From Actinokineospora baliensis (GTDB lineage Bacteria > Actinomycetota > Actinomycetes > Mycobacteriales > Pseudonocardiaceae), in assembly GCF_016907695.1 (NCBI RefSeq), contig NZ_JAFBCK010000001.1, positions 7,118,001 through 7,182,000 of the forward strand: 64,000 bases of DNA, written 5' to 3'. Every line of letters starts with the position of its first letter. The first letter of the stretch is position 1. This document shows positions 59,868 through 64,000 of this stretch, in pieces. Both the position numbers and the translations under genes were made by a program. The notes under the pieces were generated by a model. The model ran no database searches. It saw only the letters and a program-made list of their open reading frames with translations, and was not told where the DNA came from.

Positions 59868-60830
59868 GTGGTGAACGCCGACCGTCGGCTCGAGGTCCTC
59901 AACCACGAGCTCAAGCAGGTGCGCAAGGGACTCGGGGTGCACCAGGTGGGGCTACCCGCCTCGGCCGGTCCGGTGCTGCGCGAGCTGGCCGGGGTGCGCG
60001 CGGACGACCCGCCCGGCGCGGTGCGCGACAAGCTGATCGCCGCGGTGCGCGCGCTCGTGGAGCGGCTGCCGCAGGGGCGGCGGGCGTTGGCGCGGGCGGT
60101 GTTCGGGTTGGACAACCCCACCAACGCCGCCTACACGACCCGGCTGGCCGACTACGGGCAGACCGCGGATCGGGACGTGCGGACCATCCAGCGGCGCGCC
60201 GACGAGGTCGTGTACCTGGTCGCGGAACTGGCTTGCGCGCAGGCGACCGGTGACGGCGGCGACCCCGGCGTTCCCTGGCACACCAAGCGGTTGCAGGTGC
60301 GGCTGGTGCTGCGCGGCGCCGAGGTGGAGGTCTTCGAGACCCGCCGGATCGTCAGCCACCAGCCCGGGCTGACCGACGTGCGGCACGCCATCTCGGTCGG
60401 GCTGGCAGGCCGGGAGGCCGGGCCGGTCGACCTGGCGGCGCTGGGCATCGACGAGATCTCCGGCGGCGAGGTGCGGTCGCCGGTGATGGCCTCCGCCGAC
60501 CGGGTGGCGTTCACGCTGCGGCCGCCGCACCCGCTGCAGCCCGGCGACGAGCACGACTTCTTCTTCCGGGTGCGCACCGGGGAGATCGCGCCGTTCTACT
60601 GCTGCACCCCGGAGTTCGAGTGCGAGCGGTTCACCCTCAACATCCGGTTCGAGCCCAAGCGGCGGCCGAGCGGGGTGTGGTTGATCGACGGCGAGTTCTC
60701 CAAGGAGGTCGCCGATCCGACCCCGGCGCGGCGGCCGCTGCGCCTCGACGACACCGGCGAGGTGCGGGCCGAGTTCACCAACCTGCGGCCCGCCCGGTCC
60801 TACGGGATCGGCTGGGAACCTGCGCCCTGA
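59868..60830 (+). CDS. Protein of unknown function, paralogue of the gene at 55778
   Basis: 320 residues; GTG 59868 or the next codon GTG 59871 could start it, with GGGGAG upstream. Helical N-terminal half (VLNHELKQVRKGLGVHQVGL; RTIQRRADEVVYLVAELACA) and beta-rich C-terminal half beginning PWHTKRLQVRLVLRGAEVEV and ending FTNLRPARSYGIGWEP. Two adjacent cysteines (FYCCTPEFECERF, near residue 245) correspond to YVCTPHTRCQLF in the paralogue, so a Cys-x(n)-Cys pair is conserved. Its end overlaps the TIR-STAND gene by 56 bases tail to tail. Unknown function; same module as at 55.7 kb. Confidence 0.75.
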   Translation: MVNADRRLEVLNHELKQVRKGLGVHQVGLPASAGPVLRELAGVRADDPPGAVRDKLIAAVRALVERLPQGRRALARAVFGLDNPTNAAYTTRLADYGQTADRDVRTIQRRADEVVYLVAELACAQATGDGGDPGVPWHTKRLQVRLVLRGAEVEVFETRRIVSHQPGLTDVRHAISVGLAGREAGPVDLAALGIDEISGGEVRSPVMASADRVAFTLRPPHPLQPGDEHDFFFRVRTGEIAPFYCCTPEFECERFTLNIRFEPKRRPSGVWLIDGEFSKEVADPTPARRPLRLDDTGEVRAEFTNLRPARSYGIGWEPAP

Positions 60831-62862
60831 CCAGCGCACCGTCGCCGAAGACCGCCCGGAGCGCGCGCGTCCACCGCGATCCGGTGGCGGGCACCGGGTT
60901 CGGGGGTGGCGACAATCGGCCACAGAGCTCCCGTGAGCGGGTGGCGAGCGGGTCCGCTGGGCCGTACCAGCGCTCGACCTGATCGGCGAAACGACGTGCT
61001 GACCCGGAGTCCTCCGTGGCCTCTACAGCGATTGTGTCGGCCTCTAGTGCCAACCGGTGCCGCGAGAGCCCCGCTGCCCTGAAGGCGGAAACGACCTCTT
61101 CTGCCCTCTCCCGCGCAGCGTCCACGCTCCCGGTGAGCAACAAGAGGCGAGCGTGCTCCACGGCGGCTGCGGGCCACTCTCCGCGGTGTGTCGGCCCAGG
61201 GGCCGCTCGCTGGATCTTAGGAAGCAGTTCCTCCACTAGGTCCCGCGCAAGCCAGTGTTGCCCCCGTAGCCGGAGGGCTCTTACCCGGATCAGGGCCATA
61301 CGACTGCGTTCGGACTCTGACACCCAGACGGGCTCAACGCCTCTATCGCCAAGAACCACGTTGGCGGCGTTGTGGTCACCAAGCAGGTCGTGGGCGGCCG
61401 CGCGTAGGAAGCGAGCGCGGTACTCAGTGACTGGATCTCCGGTTAGTGCCGCAGCGTTGGCCAGAACAGCGTGGGCATCACCAGCGGCGAGTGCCATCCA
61501 GGCTGCTGCGAGGTTGTCTCCGGCCGCGACTCGGACTGTGTAAGAGGCGGCGAAGTCTCCGCGCTCTTCAAGGCGGTCGGCTACCGCGCGCAACAGAGCT
61601 TCCTTGGTCCGAACAGACAACGTCTGTTCACGCGCAATGTGGACTGCGTGCCTAAGGGTGTCCAGTCCCACCCTTGGGTCCGCCACAGCCCGCTCTAGGA
61701 CGACAGCGGCACGCTCCACAATCGCTGCCACGTCCGTTCCTCGGCGGATCTCAGCAGCCGTCAACGGGTGCAGACGCCACGTTTGCCTGCCTGCGCTGCC
61801 CGGGTTGTCCACGGCGTGCAAGACCCCGTCGAGCTCGTCGAGCACCCGCGCCACCAGCATCGGCGCGGAGGAGCCGAACGCGGGGGCCACCCCCTCCACC
61901 AGGAAGTCCCCCGCGAAAGGAACCGAGTCGAGGACGGCGGCGAACGCCAGCACAGCGCGCGCGTGCTCGCCGTCAACTCGGATCGCACTACGCGCGAACG
62001 GCGGTACAGCGACCTCGGTGAAGCCCCAACGCCGGTTCGCGGTTCGCGCTGTCAGCACCGTCCGCACGCGCGGGGACGGAAGAACCAGCCGGGCCGCGTC
62101 GAAGTCCGCGGGCACGTCGTCGATCACCCAGAGGACGTCGACCCCGGCCACTGTCATCAGATCAGCGAGCGTGTCGCGGGCTTGGTCGAACTCCAGGCCG
62201 CTCAGGTCGACGGCGAACCGCTCGGCCGCCACGCGCCTCAGTTCCGCCGCGTACCAGGCGAGCGGATCCAGGCGGTCGAGGCTGGTCCACTCGACGCCAC
62301 CGGCGTAGGCGGTCCGGAAGAGGACCCCGTACTGCTCGGCGAAAGTCGTCTTACCGGTCGCTGCCGCCCCCGTGACGACGACCGGCTGCACTGCGCGGTG
62401 CAGATCCCACAGCGACGCGTACCCGCCCACGAACCGCCGAGGCCGAGTAATGCGCTCCGGCATGCCGCCCTCGGCCAATGACACCCCATTGGCCGCTTGG
62501 ACCTTCTTAAGCACGGCGTCGCCAATGGCCTCCAGCGTGACCCGGTCGGCGAGTCCTGTGGGATCCCCGCCGCCGACGGCTACGACCCGGTCCCGTGGTG
62601 GGCCGAGCCGCTCGGCGGCGAGCAGGGCCCTGGTGAACTCCCACTGGCAGACGTGCTGGTCGAGGTACGTCGGCGAACAAACCGCCACGAACACCGCTGC
62701 CTCGTCCAGTGCCTGGCGCAGTTTGTCGGTGACGCCGTCGAAGAGGGTGAGGTCGCGACCACGCGACACCGGGACACCCCGAGCCAGCAGCGCCGCCTCG
62801 ATGAGTTCGGCGCTCGCCTCGTCGCCATGGGCGTAGCTCAGGAATACCCGTTCAGTGCTCAC
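60775..62862 (-). CDS. TIR-STAND-TPR protein, candidate immune sensor
   Basis: 695 residues from ATG 62862. N-terminal TIR/SEFIR-like domain (residues 4-130): VFLSYAHGDEASAELIEAAL box 1, AVCSPTYLDQHVCQWEF with Glu75 at the position of the NADase glutamate. Then a P-loop NTPase: Walker A GAAATGKT at 165-172, Walker B VDVLWVIDDVP, sensor VRTVLTARTANRRWGF, a winged helix and TPR-like helices to the end. In bacteria such proteins cleave NAD+ or make cyclic ADP-ribose signals on sensing phage. Codon use is markedly less GC-biased than in neighbours, fitting horizontal gain. It may be the effector arm of the 55-60 kb modules, or independent. Confidence 0.85.
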   Translation of the reverse strand: MSTERVFLSYAHGDEASAELIEAALLARGVPVSRGRDLTLFDGVTDKLRQALDEAAVFVAVCSPTYLDQHVCQWEFTRALLAAERLGPPRDRVVAVGGGDPTGLADRVTLEAIGDAVLKKVQAANGVSLAEGGMPERITRPRRFVGGYASLWDLHRAVQPVVVTGAAATGKTTFAEQYGVLFRTAYAGGVEWTSLDRLDPLAWYAAELRRVAAERFAVDLSGLEFDQARDTLADLMTVAGVDVLWVIDDVPADFDAARLVLPSPRVRTVLTARTANRRWGFTEVAVPPFARSAIRVDGEHARAVLAFAAVLDSVPFAGDFLVEGVAPAFGSSAPMLVARVLDELDGVLHAVDNPGSAGRQTWRLHPLTAAEIRRGTDVAAIVERAAVVLERAVADPRVGLDTLRHAVHIAREQTLSVRTKEALLRAVADRLEERGDFAASYTVRVAAGDNLAAAWMALAAGDAHAVLANAAALTGDPVTEYRARFLRAAAHDLLGDHNAANVVLGDRGVEPVWVSESERSRMALIRVRALRLRGQHWLARDLVEELLPKIQRAAPGPTHRGEWPAAAVEHARLLLLTGSVDAARERAEEVVSAFRAAGLSRHRLALEADTIAVEATEDSGSARRFADQVERWYGPADPLATRSRELCGRLSPPPNPVPATGSRWTRALRAVFGDGALVRAQVPSRSRRTGRAAGW

Positions 62863-62946
62863 CCGGACAACGATGCCCCATCCGCCCGCTCAGCGAATCG
62901 GTGAAGTCGCGACAAAAACATGACAGTGTCCTGTCACGGCACGGCT

Positions 62947-63324
62947 TCAGGCTATTACCCCGTCGAGGTAGAGCCACAGGCCGCCGTCGCGGACGAAACG
63001 GCTCCGCTCGTGCAGGACACCCCGGTCGCGGTTGTGCCGGTAATGCGCGCGGAACTCGACCGCGCCCTTCGCGTGGAATGGACCACCGCCCTCGGTGGCC
63101 ACGATTTCCAGCAGCGTCCACCGCTGGTCGGCGTCGAGCACCAGGTCGGTGGGCCGGGTGTCGGGGTGCCAGGTCCGGCTGACGTAGTCGACGTCACCGA
63201 GGGCGAACGCGCTGTAGCGGGACCGCATCAGAGCCTCCGCCGTGGCCGCGGGTGTGCCCGCGTGGGCGCGCCCGCAGCACTCGTCATAGGTCAGACCGGT
63301 TCCGCAAGGGCAGCGTCGCGACAT
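62947..63324 (-). CDS. YchJ-family protein (SEC-C motif, NTF2-like)
   Basis: 125 residues. The N-terminal SEC-C zinc motif is CPCGTGLTYDECCGR, and the rest is the NTF2-like YchJ middle domain (EALMRSRYSAFALGDVDYVS; TWHPDTRP; VEFRAHYRHNRDRGVLHERS). Full-length and intact for the family. Function of YchJ is not established. It stands alone between the TIR gene and the peptidase gene. Confidence 0.88.
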   Translation of the reverse strand: MSRRCPCGTGLTYDECCGRAHAGTPAATAEALMRSRYSAFALGDVDYVSRTWHPDTRPTDLVLDADQRWTLLEIVATEGGGPFHAKGAVEFRAHYRHNRDRGVLHERSRFVRDGGLWLYLDGVIA

Positions 63325-63442
63325 GCGACCAGTATCGCGCCTCTTACGACCACGGGATGACAGCAGGACCAGCCCCGAGCGTGAGTCCCGGCTACCCCCG
63401 CCTTCCGTAGAAGTGTGTCAAGCCCGAATGGAGGGGACAGAC

Positions 63443-64000
63443 ATGCTCAAGAGATCGGTGGCCGTCTTGGCGACGGCCACACTCGCCGCGATGGCGTTAC
63501 CCGGCATCGCCGCCGCCCGAGGCGGGGTGCAGGTGCAGTGGGCGCAGTGTCCGGATGACACGGTGCTCCAGTGCGCGGCCATCGTGGTCCCGCTCGACCA
63601 CGCGCGGCCGAAGGGCCCGACCATCACGCTGCGCGCCACGAAGCTGCCCGCGGGCGACCAGCGGAACAAGATCGGCACGCTGTTCATCAACAACGGCGGC
63701 CCCGGCGGTTCCGCCGCCGACTTCACCCCGGTCGCGGCGCAGCTGCTCGGCGCGAAGGTCACCGCCCGCTACGACATCGTCGGGGTGGACCCGCGCGGCA
63801 TCGGCGGGTCCCGCAACTGCGTCACCGACGGGTGCGGCTCCGCTCCCCTGACCTGCTCACCGACACCGGGTGGCCCCGCCGAGGTGGCCAAGCCGGTGGA
63901 GCCGTTCCCGGCGACCGCCGAGGACGTGCCGGGGTTCCTCGCCTACGCGGACTACCTGCGCGCCCTGTGCGCCACCGGCTCGAACCCGGTCATCCGGCAC
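63443..64000 (+). CDS. Secreted alpha/beta-hydrolase peptidase, 3' end cut (tripeptidyl aminopeptidase-like)
   Basis: 186 codons are visible and the frame is open at the window edge. ATG 63443 follows GGAGGGGACAG. Signal peptide MLKRSVAVLATATLAAMALP...AAA, then the S33 peptidase start WAQCPDDTVLQCAAIVVPLD and the oxyanion loop LFINNGGPGGSAADF, followed by YDIVGVDPRGIGGS. The catalytic serine would lie beyond the window. The family removes tripeptides or acts on small secreted peptides. Confidence 0.85.
   Translation, partial: MLKRSVAVLATATLAAMALPGIAAARGGVQVQWAQCPDDTVLQCAAIVVPLDHARPKGPTITLRATKLPAGDQRNKIGTLFINNGGPGGSAADFTPVAAQLLGAKVTARYDIVGVDPRGIGGSRNCVTDGCGSAPLTCSPTPGGPAEVAKPVEPFPATAEDVPGFLAYADYLRALCATGSNPVIRH

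Noticed and set aside
60831..62862. Rightward coding frames within the TIR-STAND gene (for example 61604-62308)
   Set aside because: They lack ribosome binding sites and domain structure, while the minus-strand frame carries TIR, Walker and TPR motifs throughout.
1..64000. tRNA or rRNA genes
   Set aside because: No tRNA T-arm/acceptor pattern or rRNA stretch was noticed on either strand by eye; a tRNAscan run would settle it.

Overview
The window is 64 kb of very GC-rich DNA with GTG and TTG starts, third-position GC bias, many 1 to 4 base start/stop overlaps and actinomycete-type protein families (STAND/TPR regulators, MoaF-type proteins, SpoIIE phosphatases, vanadium haloperoxidase, peptidases of the tripeptidyl-aminopeptidase type). 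A filamentous actinomycete chromosome, plausibly Pseudonocardiaceae or a close relative, is the best inference. No rRNA, tRNA, CRISPR array, phage or transposase gene was seen. All calls come from reading the sequence; no database search was made.

Layout. 0-9.8 kb: a cut NB-ARC/TPR gene plus a small partner, converging on a tightly overlapped three-gene operon of P-loop ATPases ending in an nSTAND1-WD40 protein. 10-12.7 kb: a vanadium haloperoxidase and a Fic-fold protein whose catalytic motif is degenerate. 12.7-16.7 kb: cell-wall operon (DUF1906/peptidoglycan-binding protein, small membrane protein, M15-like Tat protein) with decayed copies of its last gene's 3' end downstream. 17-21.3 kb: benzaldehyde-type dehydrogenase, a secreted lipase-like hydrolase and an orphan TPR protein, each separated by a structured repeat. 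21.3-25.4 kb: sulfide oxidation unit (GntR regulator, SQR, persulfide dioxygenase-rhodanese, TauE exporter). 25.4-27.9 kb: ROK regulator and MFS transporter. 28-28.9 kb: three tandem repeats. 28.9-34.6 kb: an all-in-one PAS-GAF-SpoIIE-HATPase-STAS regulator, a secreted M4 protease and two tandem membrane paralogues. 34.7-48.2 kb: an aromatic (probable resorcinol/hydroxyquinol) catabolic region: two MoaF-type proteins, a SnoaL-like protein, a branched-chain-type ABC importer, an SDR, a fused maleylacetate reductase/hydroxyquinol dioxygenase, a FAD monooxygenase and a LysR regulator, interrupted by a four-copy repeat array. 48.2-55.4 kb: an ABC-F ATPase with ghost copies of its own 3' end, a degenerate-Walker ATPase coupled to a membrane-anchored periplasmic-binding-like protein, and a GMC oxidoreductase. 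55.5-62.9 kb: two paralogous modules, each a very small hydrophobic peptide gene divergent from a DUF-type protein across the same GGGTTTCC/GGAAACCC inverted repeat, around an HTH-NB-ARC-TPR regulator, followed by a TIR-STAND protein. The window closes with a YchJ-type protein and a cut secreted peptidase.

The most unusual content is non-coding. (1) A ~146 bp element occurs six times; its long terminal stem shows matched changes in both arms between copies, as expected of a conserved hairpin. (2) A second family combines inverted 22 bp arms with perfect actinomycete-type DnaA boxes (TTGTCCACA), and a third (27.97-28.85 kb) shares its layout. (3) Two unrelated genes are followed by tandem, decaying copies of their own 3' ends. 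(4) The paired peptide/DUF modules near 55.7 and 59.7 kb share a 32-bp-spaced regulatory element and may be a small undescribed signalling or defence unit.
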